From Naematelia aurantialba (Eukaryota; Basidiomycota; Tremellomycetes; Tremellales; Naemateliaceae), in assembly GCA_021527695.1 (NCBI GenBank), contig JAKFAO010000001.1, positions 248,001 to 312,000 of the forward strand: a DNA stretch of 64,000 nt, given 5' to 3'. This document shows, piece after piece, positions 45,794-58,029 of this stretch. Both the position numbers and the translations under genes were made by a program. Each line of letters starts with the position of its first letter. The stretch's first letter is position 1. Under the pieces are notes generated by a model. The model saw nothing but the letters and a program-made list of their open reading frames with translations, ran no database searches and was not told the DNA's origin.

Positions 45794-46155
45794 CACATTG
45801 GCGGAACGGCGAATGCAACCAAACAGAACGTAAATGGACACACCAAAACACGAATGTCATCGGAAATCTTCATCTACAACGTGGTCATTGACCATAATAC
45901 GGGATCCGTAACACCATCTGTTGCGACCACTCGAGTAGACTCGATGCATCGTCGTCAATCTTCTGATGCACCGTCGTCGAGATGCTGAACAGTGATGTGT
46001 GCTGCATGCAGATTTCAATGACTGTTATGCGTATCCGTGCCGTTCCCCACTCGTACACATTGCTCTGTGAATCTAGTCTGCCCGTCTCCAGATCCCGATG
46101 AAACTCTCAATCTCTCAATCTCTCCGTCATCCCAACCACTCAGTGGCCGTCGCAC
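45794..46155. other. Intergenic region
   Basis: About 360 bp between two minus-strand genes; AT-richer than its surroundings, no gene seen. It holds the MRM2 promoter. Confidence 0.4.
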
Positions 46156-48839
46156 TCAGTCCAACTTGGTCCCCTTCATAGCCAGGCTCGGCTGAGCAGC
46201 ACCCTCGCCCTCGACCTCCTCGCCCTTTTCACCTTCTTCTTTCTCCTCGAGCTTCTCCTGGTCGAGCTGCTTCTCAATGTAGTCATCCATCTCGTCGGTT
46301 GACGAGCTACAGAGTAGAGTCAGCACTGCTCTCTCACTTGTCTGATGCAGAGGTATTGCAGGCGTATTGAGGCCTGGTGCCAGAGAACTCACAAAGGTCG
46401 TGGCCCCAACAATCTCCGCATGTCTTCTCTGCTAATCACCTCCTTGTCCAACAAGAGCTTTGCGACCTTCTCCACATCATCCTTGTGCTTGGTCAACAGC
46501 TCGGTCGTCCGCCTGTGCGCTTCGCGAATCATATTGTGCATGGCCTTGTCAAGTGCCTGCGCCGTCGCCTCGGAGAATGGTTTCTGGAAGCTCTCGCCCT
46601 GCTGCTCCCTGCCGCCATACGAGATCGGTCCGATCTCGGGGTTCATGCCGTAGTTGGCACACACCTCGAATGCCATCTTGGTGATCTTTTGCAGATCGTC
46701 CTGTGCGCCCGTGGTGATGCGCCCGAAAAAGATCTCCTCGGATACACGCCCCCCGAGCGTCATACACATGCGATCGAGCAGCTGGTCCGTGGTGAAGAGG
46801 AATCGCTCCTTGGGCAGGTACTGCGCGTATCCGAGAGCGCCGACACCGCGTGGAATGATGGACACTTTGAGCAGGGGGTCCGCATATTCGAGGAACCAGC
46901 CGCAGACAGCGTGCCCCGCCTCGTGGTATGCAACCGTCTTCTTCTCCTCTTTGCCGAGAACTCGGCTCTTCCGCTCCAGTCCAGCAATCACTCGCTCAAT
47001 GGCACCGTCAAAGTCGAGCTCAGTGACCGACTCCCCGCCGCGGCGCGCAGCACGCAGAGCACCTTCGTTGCACACGTTTGCAATGTCAGCACCGGAGAAG
47101 CCCGGTGTAAGAAGTGCAAGCTTCTCAGCGATACCGTCGATGTTCAGCTTCGGTGCCAGGGTGAGCGGGGCAAGGTGGACCTTGAAGATCTGTCGACGAC
47201 CGCCAATGTCCGGACGGTCGATGGCGATGTGTCGATCAAATCGACCAGGCCGCATGAGAGCGTTGTCGAGTACATCCGGTCGGTTCGTACCGGCCAGCAC
47301 GACGACGTGCTCATTGGTGCCGAAACCGTCCATCTCCACCAACAGCTGATTCAATGTGCTCTCGCGTTCGTCATTGCCTCCAAACGACCCGCCTTTACCA
47401 CGGGACTTTCCGATCGCGTCAATCTCATCGATGAAAATAATGCAAGGCGCATGTTTCTTTGCGTTGGCAAACAAGTCGCGCACTCGAGAGGGACCGACAC
47501 CGACAAACATCTCGACGAACTCTGAACCGGAGACTGAGAGGAACGGCACGCCAGCCTCACCGGCAGTCGCCTTGGCGAGCAGGGTTTTACCGGTACCTGG
47601 CGGTCCAGAGAGGATAGCACCTCGAGGAATCTTTGCGCCGAGCTTCTCGTACTTCTGTGGCTCCTTGAGGAATTTGACAAACTCCATGATTTCCTGGAAC
47701 ACAGTCAGCTCGGCCTGCCAATGCGCAGACAAATAACCGACCTCTTTGGCCTCATCCATACCTGCCACATCCTTGAAGCGGCTGGTAACTTGCTCGTCCT
47801 TGTTGAACAGCTTGGCCTTGCTTTTTCCCACGCCAAAAATACCTCCACCGGCTCCACCTCCGCCCATGGCCCCGCTCGACCGCCTGATGCTGAAGAGGAT
47901 CAAGCCAGCGATCAAGAGCGTTGGCGCAAAGTGCAGGAACATCTGGAACTTGGATGTCTCCTCATGATACGACACGGGTATGCGCTCTGATGGGGCGATG
48001 CCAAGCTCATCTTGCGTGGCAATGAGCATCGACTCGAACGATTCGAGGGAGCCGATGGTGAACTGATACTGGGCGTGACCGCGGGAAGGTGCGGGAAGAC
48101 CTGGGGAGCCATCGGCAGAAGGATTGCTAGGTTGGATGGGGTTTTGCAGGTGAACTCGAACCGTTGAGCGGTTGACCACTTCTAGTGAGGCAACCAAGCC
48201 GCGAGCGAGGAGCGAGTTGCGACTGCCGGCAATCAGCATGCTTCACCAACAGCAGTTGAAGTACTGACAATTCCTGCCAAGTGATCTCTCTCGTCCGAGC
48301 ATCGTCGGGCTGAGACAAACTATAAAGAGCGTATGAACTGATCTCATCAGCGTTGCCGTCTAACTCTAGGCATGCGACCCTCACCTAATGACAGCAAACA
48401 ACAGCTGATTCGGAGTCATGCCAAACCCATTACCCGGTCCTCCAGGGCCTGGACCGCCTGGACCGCCGTTTCCTCCACCGCCGCCGCTGCCAAAGGTGAT
48501 TCCCTTGCCAGCCTTACCGCCGAGCTCACTCAGCTTGGGCCGCTTAGGCTCCTCGGGCTCAGAGGGGCTCTGCCCCGCTGCGCCTTGCTCATTGGGAGGC
48601 TCGACATCCGGGGTGTCGGGGTGCGATGGTCCGCCCTGCGGTGATGATCCCTCGGGTTTGGGCGCAACGGCAGGGCGAGGTGGGGTCTTGCCGAATAGTG
48701 ATTCGAGACCTGCTGGTGGCGGAGTGTTATCACGAGGCTTTGATCTGCTAGCACGCTGGGCATATGTTCGTGTGAGCTGAGGAGACGCAAAGAGGCGACT
48801 ACGGGGTAGTCGCCGGAAGGCCAGGAGGCGGAGGGACAT
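46156..48839 (-). CDS. AFG3: Mitochondrial m-AAA protease subunit (AFG3/YTA12 family)
   Basis: An inner-membrane ATP-dependent metalloprotease for protein quality control and processing. A basic presequence ([20 protein letters not shown]) and Gly-rich linker precede the FtsH extracellular region ([20 protein letters not shown] after splicing) and a membrane helix ([15 protein letters not shown]). AAA motifs: Walker [10 protein letters not shown], Walker [36 protein letters not shown]. Protease motif: [14 protein letters not shown] (HEAGH zinc site). It ends after an intron with an acidic Glu/Lys tail. Introns lie near 48370-48420, 48245-48290, a 48-nt in-frame one at about 47702-47749 and one near 46310-46390. 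AFG3 versus YTA12 cannot be settled by eye. Confidence 0.93.
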
Positions 48840-49221
48840 TGGCCGGGAGGATCGGAAAGCAGGAAGAGGCGGAGAATGGACTGGGTGGGTTGGATGGGGA
48901 GTAGGAATGAGGGTGAGGATGTAGTTGTCGTCCTGTCACTCGATATAAAAGCACAGAAGAGAGTCTTAATAGAGGTGGATATAGATGTCCGACTTGACCA
49001 GACGTCGATGATCTTTGGGCAACCGATCGAAAGCAGCGCATACGCGAGCCCGGATGCCGGGTGGCGAAATTAGGCGTGCTGGAAGCCGTTTCGACCCTGA
49101 CCAGGCATGCCAGCGGGCCTATTTACCCCGCATTCCACCCCACATACGCGACATCGCCCTTGTTAACCTTGCCAGCATACGGATTGTTCTCTTTCCAACC
49201 CTTCAAGAGGTCCAAACCATC
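48840..49221. promoter_or_regulatory. Bidirectional promoter m-AAA protease / glucosidase II
   Basis: 382 bp between divergent ATGs; contains both promoters. No motif claimed. Confidence 0.45.
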
Positions 49222-52200
49222 ATGCGCGCGTTTGCGCTGGCTGTCCTGGCACTTGCCAGCGTTCTCGTCAAGGGAGTCAAGCAGGAGGACTTCAAGCAGT
49301 GCCACCAGTCGTCGTTCTGTCGCCGGCTTCGTTCGATCGGTAGGCGTCAAGCAGATGCTGCTCTCGGCTCCTTTGACTCGCCCTACTCGCTCGGTGAAGC
49401 CTCTTCAACCTTGAATGTGGACCGAGGCGCGTCTAGCTGGACATGGCCACTCTATTCCTCACTGTTTCCCGAGATCAATTTCGAGCTGAGGATCGACGTA
49501 CTTGCTGAGGGGGAAGGCATCGTTCGGATCCGCGTGGATGAAGTCAGCTCCAAGACGCCTTTCAAGAGGTACAACGAGACTGCCAAATGGGCGCTGGTCA
49601 ACCCTGAGCCTCCTTTATCGACCTCTGCTCAGCTTAACAAGCGCTCTGGCAAGTCTGTCATCAAGTATGGACCACCAAGCGCCAAGCTCTCCCTCGAGAT
49701 CGCGCACAAACCCTTCAAGATATCTCAATTACGGAATGGCAAGCCCGAAATCATCATGAATGAGCGCAGTCTCTTCCACATGGAGCATTTCAGAATCAAG
49801 GATGTTGAAAAGACCGAGGAGATCGTGAGCGAGGGCGAACAGATGGTCATGCAGAGCGGCGCGATAGACCGTAGCTGGTTCGAGGAGAGTGACGGGGAGA
49901 TGTTTGAGGAAAAGTTCAAGAAATGGACAGATTCAAAGCCAAAAGGTACGTTGCAATAACCGGTGGTGCTCATTCATCCCTCTAGGACCCGAGGGGCTCT
50001 CCATCGACCTGACGTTCCCGGGTGTCAAGCACATCTATGGGCTGCCTGAGCACGCCTCCCCTCTCTCACTTCCCGATACTGTTGGCGACAAGGCTCACTA
50101 CACTGAGCCGTACCGTCTCTTCAACGTGGACATCTTCGAGTACCTCGCCGACTCACCCATGTCCCTCTACGGCGTCATCCCGATCCTCCATGCCCATTCT
50201 GCCACATCATCAGTCGGTGTTCTCAACCTCGTCGCGTCAGAGACCTGGGTAGACGTGCAGCACGACAAAGACAGCGTCAAGACTCACTGGATGTCCGAGT
50301 CGGGGATTCTGGATCTTCTGTTACTGCCCGGACCTAAGCCGCAGCAGCTGTTCGAGCAGAATGCCGTCCTGACTGGGACGACTTCGCTCCCACCTCAGTG
50401 GAGTACCGCGTACCACCAGTGTCGATGGAACTACATTGACGAGGATGACGTACTCCAAGTGCAGCGCAAGTTTGACGAGGCAGACATTCCTCTCGACGTC
50501 ACATGGCTGGATATCGAGTATGCAGAAGAGCACAGGTACTTTGACTGGGACCCGAAAGTCTTCCCCGACCCCGTAAAGATGCTCGACGAAGTCTCTTCAA
50601 AGGGCCGGAAGGTGAGATATCTGCTGTGAGCAAAGCAAGTAGGGTAGCTTACCCTCACTCAGATGGTTGCTATTGTGGATCCACATATCAAGAAGACCGA
50701 CTCTTTCCGCATCTACACAGATGCGCGTGACCTCGACATCCTAATGAAGAAAGCAGATGGAACCAACTTTGAGGGATGGTGCTGGACGGGCAGTAGCGTT
50801 TGGGTCGACTTTTTCAACCCAACCAGTTGGGATTGGTGGACGAGAATGTTCGACTTCAAAGTGTGGAAAGAATCAACCCCAGGACTATTCATCTGGAACG
50901 ACATGAACGAGGTGCGCACGGCCGCTCAAACTGTCAGGGATGTATCTGATCCAGCGTCTCGCAGCCCTCGGTGTTTGATGGACCAGAAATCACTGTTCCG
51001 AAAGATACTATTCACTATGGAGGCTGGGAGAACCGGGACATACACAATCTGAATGGGATGATGTTCGTGAGTGTTTAATCACTGTTCGACATGTCAAGTC
51101 CGACGCTAACAGCTTGCAGCATAACCAGACTAGCCAGGCTCTAATCGCGCGAGAGACACCGGCCAAACGACCTTTTGTGCTGTCCCGAAGCTTCTATACT
51201 GGGTCGCAGCGATTCGGAGCAATTTGGTGAGCTCATCCCACCCCGTTGAGCCGAGCTGACATAGACACAGGACAGGAGACAATTTGGGTGACTGGGGTAA
51301 GCTAAGGGTGTCCCGTGAGATCGGTGGTAATGGCCTTCTTAGAACATCTTGCCGGTGAGACTGCCATGCTTCTGTCGAACAATATCGGCGGCATGTCCTT
51401 CTGCGGGGGTGAGTGTGATCGCCGCGTTGTGGATCTATCGCTCACTGATAATCTCTAGCGGACGTCGGTGGTTTCTTTGGCAACCCATCACCGGAGCTTC
51501 TCGTACGATGGTATCAGGCCGGTGCATTCATGCCATTCTTCCGGGCTCATGCCCACATCGACACGAAGCGCCGTGAACCGTACTTGTTCGAGGAGCCTAT
51601 CCGCAGCTATCTTCGCGATGCTGTGAGATTGCGGTACCAAATGTTGCCGGTCTGGTACAATGCTTTCCACGATGCGTCGGTGACCGGTGCGCCAATCATC
51701 AGGTGAGCTTTACTCTCTTCTCCATATCAGCTTCCTGTCTGGCCTTCCCACCTAAGCGTTCCATCTCAGCCTCCTCGTCGTTCCATCTCAACCTCTCTCG
51801 CTTCCACGCCTCCGCTCGAGCGTGGCAGCGCGCTGAAGCCAGACAGACCACAGTATGCCGTGTTCCCTGAAGATGCGACGGGATTCGGAATCGATGACCA
51901 GTACTACGTTGGGGATTCTGGACTTGTCATCAAGCCTGTCACTACTCAAGGGGCACTCACGGCTGAAGTCTACCTGTCGGACAACCAGGTGGGTCTCGAC
52001 GTCAAGTGCTCGAGGGTACTTGATACATTGCTCTTCTGTTTCACTGACATGGCTCAGCCGTACTACGACTACTTTACGCACAAACTCTACCCCGCCTCAG
52101 CCAAACCTCGTACGGTCTCACTTGACACGCCTTTGTCTACTTTCCCAGTTCTCCTCCAAGGAGGATCCATCATTCCTCTGCGTCAGCGTGTTCGCCGGTC

Positions 52201-52663
52201 GTCGCCATTAATGTGGCAAGACCCGTTCACTCTCGTTGTAGCGCTCTCGAAAGAAGGCTCCGCCTCCGGGCAGTTGTATCTCGACGACGGCGATAGTTTC
52301 GGCTACCAGCAGGGCGAGTACGTGTGGCGCGACTTGACATTCACCCCTGCCTCCTCTGGGCGCGGTGGTTCGCTAGTCTCGTCGGATCGGTCCAGCAGGA
52401 CGTCAGAGAGCAGTGGCGATATCACGCCATACGACGAGAACAACGCGTGGGCAAAAGCTATCGGTCATGTGCGGATCGAGCGGATCGTGGTTTGGGGCGT
52501 GGGGCAGAAACCGGGAAGCGTGACTGTTGCTGGGCAGCAGGTGGAATGGACGTACGAGCCTGGAGCGGCGAGTGATAGTGCGAAGCAAGGCGAGGCAGGC
52601 GTGCTGGTGGTGAAGAATCCAGGAGTCGGCGTGGTCGGAGACTGGGAGGTGGTGGTTGCTTAG
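49222..52663 (+). CDS. ROT2: Glucosidase II alpha subunit (GH31)
   Basis: The ER-lumen alpha-glucosidase that trims the two inner glucoses of N-glycans. Signal peptide MRAFALAVLALASVLVKG, then VKQEDFKQCHQSSFCRRLR. GH31 landmarks: GLPEHASPLSLPDT, LDVTWLDIEYAEEHRYFDWD, GWCWTGSSVWVDFFNP, the nucleophile region LFIWNDMNE/PSVF, acid/base FGAIWTGDN, then NNIGGMSFCG/ADVGGFFGNP and YQAGAFMPFFRAHAHIDTKR. The C-terminal beta domain ends GVVGDWEVVVA at TAG 52661-52663. About eight short introns, several in the 51.0-51.9 kb stretch. The last coding bases GGGAGGTGGTGG are repeated downstream. Confidence 0.95.
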
Positions 52664-52780
52664 ATATGAGGTGGGGCTCGGAAGAGCCGGGAGGTGGTGG
52701 CTCGAGAGCTCTGGGAAGTGGTGGCGCGAGTGAGCCGCGAGTTGGTAGCCATGTAGAGGGCGGTGGCAAGTGGATGGCTG
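52643..52780. repeat. Minisatellite overlapping the glucosidase II stop codon
   Basis: Five or six diverged units of about 22-24 nt with the core GGGAGGTGGTGGCTCGAGAG; the first unit encodes the final WEVVVA and the stop. Confidence 0.7.
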
Positions 52781-52939
52781 TTGTCTGACGAGATGGGTGG
52801 AGAAGAGACGTGAGCATGACGTGCAAGAGGGAGCCTGTCGCACCCATTGCAAGTGTCGCCTTATGCACATGGTGATCTAGAGTCTCGTCGTATAGCACTT
52901 GGTGGTGGCGCGTCTGTGCTCATGCTCTGCTCTTTGCGC

Positions 52940-53000
52940 CACGCTCTGCTTTGTTCTGTGCTCTGTGCTCTGTGCTCTGTGCTCTGTGCTCTGGGTGGCA
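52940..53000. repeat. Heptamer array CTCTGTG
   Basis: Six or more tandem TGCTCTG units in the intergenic region. Confidence 0.88.
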
Positions 53001-53189
53001 CAATGCGACTGCGACAAGACGCACGACGACCACGGCTTGGGACGATAGGCGATACCGACTATACCTCGTCGCTCAAGGTGGCTCTTGTCGTGCCAAGACG
53101 GCGAGAGGAGAGACGGTGCAGTACAGGTACATGTATGTGGAATGCTGAGATCTGTGCGATTGCTGTATGTGTACGGGTTGTCCTGGTCC

Positions 53190-53325
53190 TTGCTGTTTCG
53201 CGATTCTGGTCCTGCTTCTTCCCGCGATCCTGGTCTGGCTGTTTCCCACGCTCCTGGTCCTTGCTTCTTCTTGTCATCCTGGTCCTTGCTTCTTCTTGTC
53301 ATCCTGGTCCTTGCCACTCGCCGAA
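53190..53325. repeat. Minisatellite CCTGGTCCTTGCTTCTTCTTG
   Basis: Five to six units of 24-28 nt, the last two nearly identical (24 nt, CATCCTGGTCCTTGCTTCTT). Confidence 0.85.
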
Positions 53326-53467
53326 TCTCCTACGGTCCGCACCGCAGCTTCCGTGCATTGTTCTGCTGCTCCCCTTGCTGCCCTACATCAAACGCGCCTT
53401 TCTTCCCTCTCAAGAACCGAAAGAAACAGGAAATCGATGCTCCTCAAACGTCGTGCCAGGCAGGCGA

Positions 53468-54582
53468 CTAGCCCAGTCTGATACCGAGAACTAAACCAGC
53501 CATGAAGCTCGCTCGTTCTACGATCCAATCTCATCAGCCACGAGCGATTCAGCAATCCAGCAATTCAGCAATTCAGCAAATCGGCACATCACCGCGCCTC
53601 ATGGGGCCTGTACACGCAGCCTCGTGGGGTCGGTACATACAGCCTCATGTGCGGGATTGGTGCGCAGATGGGACCGGGCGACTCACGTTGGAAGTTGGCA
53701 GTGAGGAAATCGACAAACCACGCCCACACGCCCCGAGCCGTCGGCGCGCGGACGCCCGTGGCTGTCTGCGTGCCGAACGCGCTGTCGTACCTGCCTGCTA
53801 CTTTGCTCCAGTCGACCGTGATGAAGCGCTTCGTGTTGAGGTACTGCGGCGTGTCAGCGGGAGCATACCGGCCGGCGATTTCCTTCCTACCCCCCCCCCC
53901 CCTGGCCCCCGCACCACACAAGGAAGCTCCCTCGCCACTGGCCGCATGGAGATGACCAGTCCCAGCGCATGACACGCCGAGGACAGTGTGGTCGAAGGGT
54001 GATAAAAGCACATTACGAAAGGAGGGGGACAGGAGAACCAGGTCGATGCACCATTCAAGGGACCTCATGCCGAGGTTCACATTCAGCACTCACCTGGAGG
54101 AGGACGAAGACGCCGCCGAGGAGAAATGCGATCGCCCGCAACCCCTTCTTCACAAACACTCCGGTACAAATCCCACACACGGCCCCGAACGAAAGCTGGT
54201 ACACGCTCAGGATGCTCTCAGCAGGCGGCGGGCTCCCGGCCCCGACCTGAGGCTGCGGCGCCGTGATCGACTTGGACCCGACGGTGCTTGAGAGAGCCTC
54301 GCTGCGCGCCGGAGCACGCTGGAAGCTCGAGACGCCGATCACCGCCGCACCTAGGCCTAGCGTAAATAAGAGCGAGCCCTGCGATGCCTTGGGCCGAGGG
54401 GCAGGGCGAGTCTTGACTATGATTCTCTCGGGTCGGAGGGCGTGTCGTACTGACGTCGGGGTTGGTGTTTGCCCTGGAGGCCTGGGAGGCGACGACGGAA
54501 GGAAGTGGAAGGCGCGTGCGCCGAATGCAGGCGATGGGCGTGAGCGCAAGAGGGTCGGGAGGAACGTCGTGCGGATGGACAT
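53468..54582 (-). CDS. FUN14-domain mitochondrial membrane protein
   Basis: A FUNDC1/FUN14-type mitochondrial outer-membrane protein (mitophagy receptor family in animals). A basic presequence-like start (MSIRTTFLPTLLRSRPSP), a hydrophobic segment (SLLFTLGLGAAVIGVSSF), then the FUN14 domain: VYQLSFGAVCGICTGVFVKK, GLRAIAFLLGGVFVLLQ / YLNTKRFITVDWSKVAGRYD, WAWFVDFLTANFQ / QRASFMAGLVLGIRLG. The last exon is formed by splicing a 180-nt intron with repeats; TAG at 53468-53470. Introns near 54086-53855, 54450-54480 and 53690-53509. An in-frame Met further upstream (54687) would overlap the divergent gene's promoter, so I prefer 54582. Confidence 0.88.
53535..53640. repeat. Repeats in last FUN14 intron
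   Basis: Nonamers of CAGCAATTC (four copies) next to two copies of GCCTGTACACGCAGCCTC/GTCGGTACATACAGCCTC. Confidence 0.8.
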
Positions 54583-54757
54583 GGCTGTGGAGGAGAGGTG
54601 GACAAGGTAGAAGTAGAAGTAGAGATGAAAGAGTAGTAAACCGTCGTCATGAAGCTGGCGGAGCGGAGATTGGCTGCATGTCCGCACAAAAGTTGAGAGA
54701 CAGAGACAGCTGTTGACAAAGCCTTGGTATCTCTTTCAGTACATGCATTCTGGCAGC
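54583..54757. promoter_or_regulatory. Bidirectional promoter FUN14 / TTC27
   Basis: Only 175 bp between divergent ATGs, the tightest pair in the window. Confidence 0.5.
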
Positions 54758-57659
54758 ATGGCTGACACCGAGTGGGCGCTGATCAGGGGACGGTCGGCGG
54801 GGGAGTATTCTGGCACAACTGCAGCGACACCGACAGCCGAGCTCGTAACCCAGCTGCTGCAAGCACACTTTCGCGGCGTCCTTCTCTCTTCCACTGCGAC
54901 CGACGTCTTCACGCAGCCCGGACTGTTCGATGGCCTGATCCCTTCTTCTGCCAAGCACCAGTCATCGAGCCACTCTCCACAGGGCAGCTCAGTGGACCCG
55001 GTGCTGCAGCTCGTCATTGCTGTTGCGCTGCAACATGCCTTTGTGCAGGCCAACTGGACTGGGCCGGATCTCGCCTTCTCACCGCTCGACCTCGTACCCG
55101 CCCCTCAGCCGGCATGTACAGCAGAAGACATCGACGTAGCTGCTCTGCCATACCTCGCACTAGGCGGAGAGCCGGCGTACCACCTCTGCGCCCATCCCGC
55201 TCTGTTCCTCCTTTCCAACCGGCTGCTATCCCACCTGGACCTCCCGACAACCCCGTGGTGGCGCCTGCGTGCTCATATCGTGCATCAGGCGCTCCTCGAC
55301 GAGGCCGTGGAACTTCCATTGCAGGTCATGGACGGCGTGCGCAAGCTGTCTGATATCCTGCCCGACGACCAAGACCTACGCGCCAGCTTGCACCTCGAGA
55401 TAGGGCTGTACCACCATTCCCTCGGACAGGACAAGCTCGCAAATCAGGCATTCCTCGAAGCGGCACGGTGTAGCGGGTTGGAGTTTGAATTGACCGGTGC
55501 GCTGGGCAAACGAACGCGTTTCCAAGTCGAGGCACACTCGCAATTAGTGCTCTTGGCTGAATCTAGAGCCCGCGAAGGCGATCGCCCGTCTGCTGGTGAT
55601 CACGTAGAGCAAAGCAGTGTGGCGGTGCCCGAGAGCTTGGCACTCAATGACGATACGCTGCTGGAGGAGACCGAGTTCACCAAACTCACGTCCTCCGAGT
55701 CGGCTGCCTCTACCTCTCGCCTGTCTCACCTAGACCCCGCCGCGCAACCAGCTCTGCACCCGCTCGACCAGTCCCTGCTCCTCTCGCTGTGTCTGTCGCA
55801 GCACAACAACTCGCCGGCGTCCGGACTCACCGCAAACCAGATGATGGCGTTCCTCTCGCGCGTGCTTTCACATCCCCGCAACTGGTCGGTACACACTACG
55901 GCACTGTTACTGCGATCGCGCCTCGAGTCGACGCGATCGCGCACGATCGAGCGGTCAACGCTCCAGCTCGCAGCGCTGATCGAGCAGATGCCGACCTCGG
56001 ACTCGACGGTACAGGAGCGTCTGGCCTACTTCCACCAGCTACCGCTGCCTTGCAAGTGGGAGATGGAGCGCGAGCTGGCAAAGCGGTACATGTCGCTCGG
56101 GGTGGTGCGCTCCGCGTTGGAGATATACAGTCGGCTGGAGATGTGGGAAGACGCCGTGGGCTGTCTTCAGCGCATGGAGAGGGACGCCGAGGCGGAGCAG
56201 ATCGTGCGTGACCTGCTTGAGGGGAACAAGGTCGAGAGTGAGCTGGTGCAGACGCGCGGGAAGCAGACCCTGTCCGAAGGGAGGAGGACCACGTTGGAGT
56301 CTGGGCGCGAGGGGAAACTGCGCTGCCTGCTCGGCGACCTGGCGCTCTCCTCGGATGACGCTGCGAAGGATCCCAAGGCCGCGAGGGACGCCGCGATCGG
56401 GCATTATGAGGCCGCATGGGAGGTCTCGAAGCATACCTCCTCGCGCGCGATGCGGTCATTGGGAACGTTGCGCGTCGCAGCACACGAGTACGAGCGTGCG
56501 ATCCCCTGTTTCCAAGCGGCGCTAGCGATCAACCCGCTGTACGAACGGTCGTGGTTCACGCTGGGCGTGTGCTTTGTCCGGCTCGAACGGTGGAGCGAGG
56601 CGAGAGATGCGTTTAGGAGACAGTTGGCGGTGGATGAGGAGGATGGCGAAGGGTGGAATAACCTTGCGGCGGTATATTTGCGGCTTCACGAGGAGGGCAA
56701 GCCGGCCGACGAGGTGAGTGGGGTCTGTGTGCTTTTGTTGCTGCCTCTCGTTGCTGCCTTCAGTGACTCCCGACCAGAAGGGCAGAACTGACTGGATGCA
56801 GGCGACGAAAACTGCGCCGTTCGACGACAAGCTTCTCGCATTCCGTGCGCTTCGTCAAGGGCTGCGAACGGCATACAACAATTGGCGGATGTGGGAGAAC
56901 TACATGATCGTCGCTCTGGACGTGGGCGAGTTGTCCGAGTGTGCACGGGCCATGACGCGGGTGATTGAAGAACGGGGCGGCAGCCTTGGCGTCGACGTCG
57001 ACGTGCTCGACCGCTTGGTGGACAGTGTAACGCGCGACGACTATGCGCTGGCCGCGACCGCGACCTCTGGGCAGCCGGGACAGGGACAGGGACAGGGAGA
57101 GGGGCCGGGCCAGGTGCGCGTCGTGCCGAAGTCGAGTAACGAGGGGTTCGGGCTGTTGCCGAGCGTGGAACGGCTGTTTGACAAGACCATCTTGGAGCGC
57201 GTATCGGATGATGCGAGGGTATGGCGCAGCCATGCCAGGCTGCAGAGGTGGAGAGAGGACTGGGCGGGCGCGACAGAAGACTACCTGCGGGCGTACCGGT
57301 GTGGGCCAGCCAGCGAGCCCGCCGTCGAGCGGGATCTGGTTAAATGGAGAGAGGCAGTACAGGAGATCCAGGATCTCGTCGATGTGCTGAGCCTGCTCGG
57401 CCCCAAAGCCGCCGCCCAGGCCGAGAAGGACGCGGCCAACGAGAACAAGGGGCAAGGTGGCGGAGGGAAGAAGAAGGGCGATTGGAGGTTCCAGGCTAGA
57501 GGGATCGTGCGCACCTTTATCGGGCGTACCAAGGGATCGTGAGTGGACCACGGGTGTTTGAGTATGAGTATGATTGTCGCTGACGCAGGCAGGTTCGAAG
57601 ACGAGCCTGAGATGGAGCGGTTGACAGAGCTGCTGGACGATTTGAAGCGCGGGGACTGA
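54758..57659 (+). CDS. EMW1: TTC27/EMW1-type TPR protein
   Basis: A large TPR protein required for cell-wall integrity and pre-mRNA related functions in yeasts. The first exon is a single frame of more than 650 codons. The TTC27 core is CKWEMERELAKRYMSLGVVR, SALEIYSRLEMWEDAVGCLQ, then TPR pairs (SRAMRSLGTLRVAAHEYERA, PCFQAALAINPLYERSWFTL, GVCFVRLERWSEARDAFRRQ, WNNLAAVYLRL). After an 85-90 nt intron near 56714-56800: ALRQGLRTAYNNWRMWENYM and VALDVGELSECARAMTRVIE. The last intron (57539-57591) leads to a 20-residue exon ending DDLKRGD, TGA 57657-57659. The start MADTEWALIRG is chosen; MHSGSMADTEW (54743) is possible. Confidence 0.88.
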
Positions 57660-58029
57660 GAGTGGTTGAGCACAATCACAGAGCATCTGCATCGTCGCTT
57701 CACGGAATCACACAGGGGTCATGGGTATTGGGCATTGGGACATGGGGCATTGGGCATTGAGACATGGGGTCTTGGGCATTGGGCATTGGGACGGGGCGGT
57801 GGGTATATAATCGCATGCAGCATGTACAGTGTACAACAACGTCCCCTATCGTCTTTCGGTGCAGCAGCGGCAGTCACAATGATCGTAGTCGCAGTGCACG
57901 TCGAAAACAGGTCGCAGTCGCCAGTCGCCAGTCGCAGGTGATAGGCTGATCGCCAACTCGCCAGACAAGTCTCCGAGCAACTCGCGGCAGATCACCGGCA
58001 CCTCGCCCCACAACTCGCCACTCGCTCGC
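57660..58029. other. Convergent intergenic region with minisatellite
   Basis: 370 bp between two convergent genes, containing the GGGCATT array; no gene. Confidence 0.5.
57716..57802. repeat. Minisatellite GGGCATTGGGACATG
   Basis: Eight or so 7-8 nt units (TGGGCAT, TGGGACA, TGAGACA) in alternating higher-order pairs. Confidence 0.88.

Larger units (their letters stand above)
52664..53467. other. Convergent intergenic region with repeats
   Basis: 800 bp between two convergent genes. Contents: the stop-codon minisatellite, a CTCTGTG heptamer array (about 52945-52995) and a CCTGGTCCTTGCTTCTTCTTGT array (about 53200-53320). No gene is supported. Confidence 0.55.

Noticed and set aside
46377..47525. 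382-codon plus-strand open frame
   Set aside because: Antisense shadow of the m-AAA protease, whose motifs are unambiguous on the minus strand.
52847..53494. 215-codon plus-strand open frame with Cys/Leu repeats
   Set aside because: It spans the CTCTGTG and CCTGGTCC arrays and reads as repeats; no splice signals or domain.
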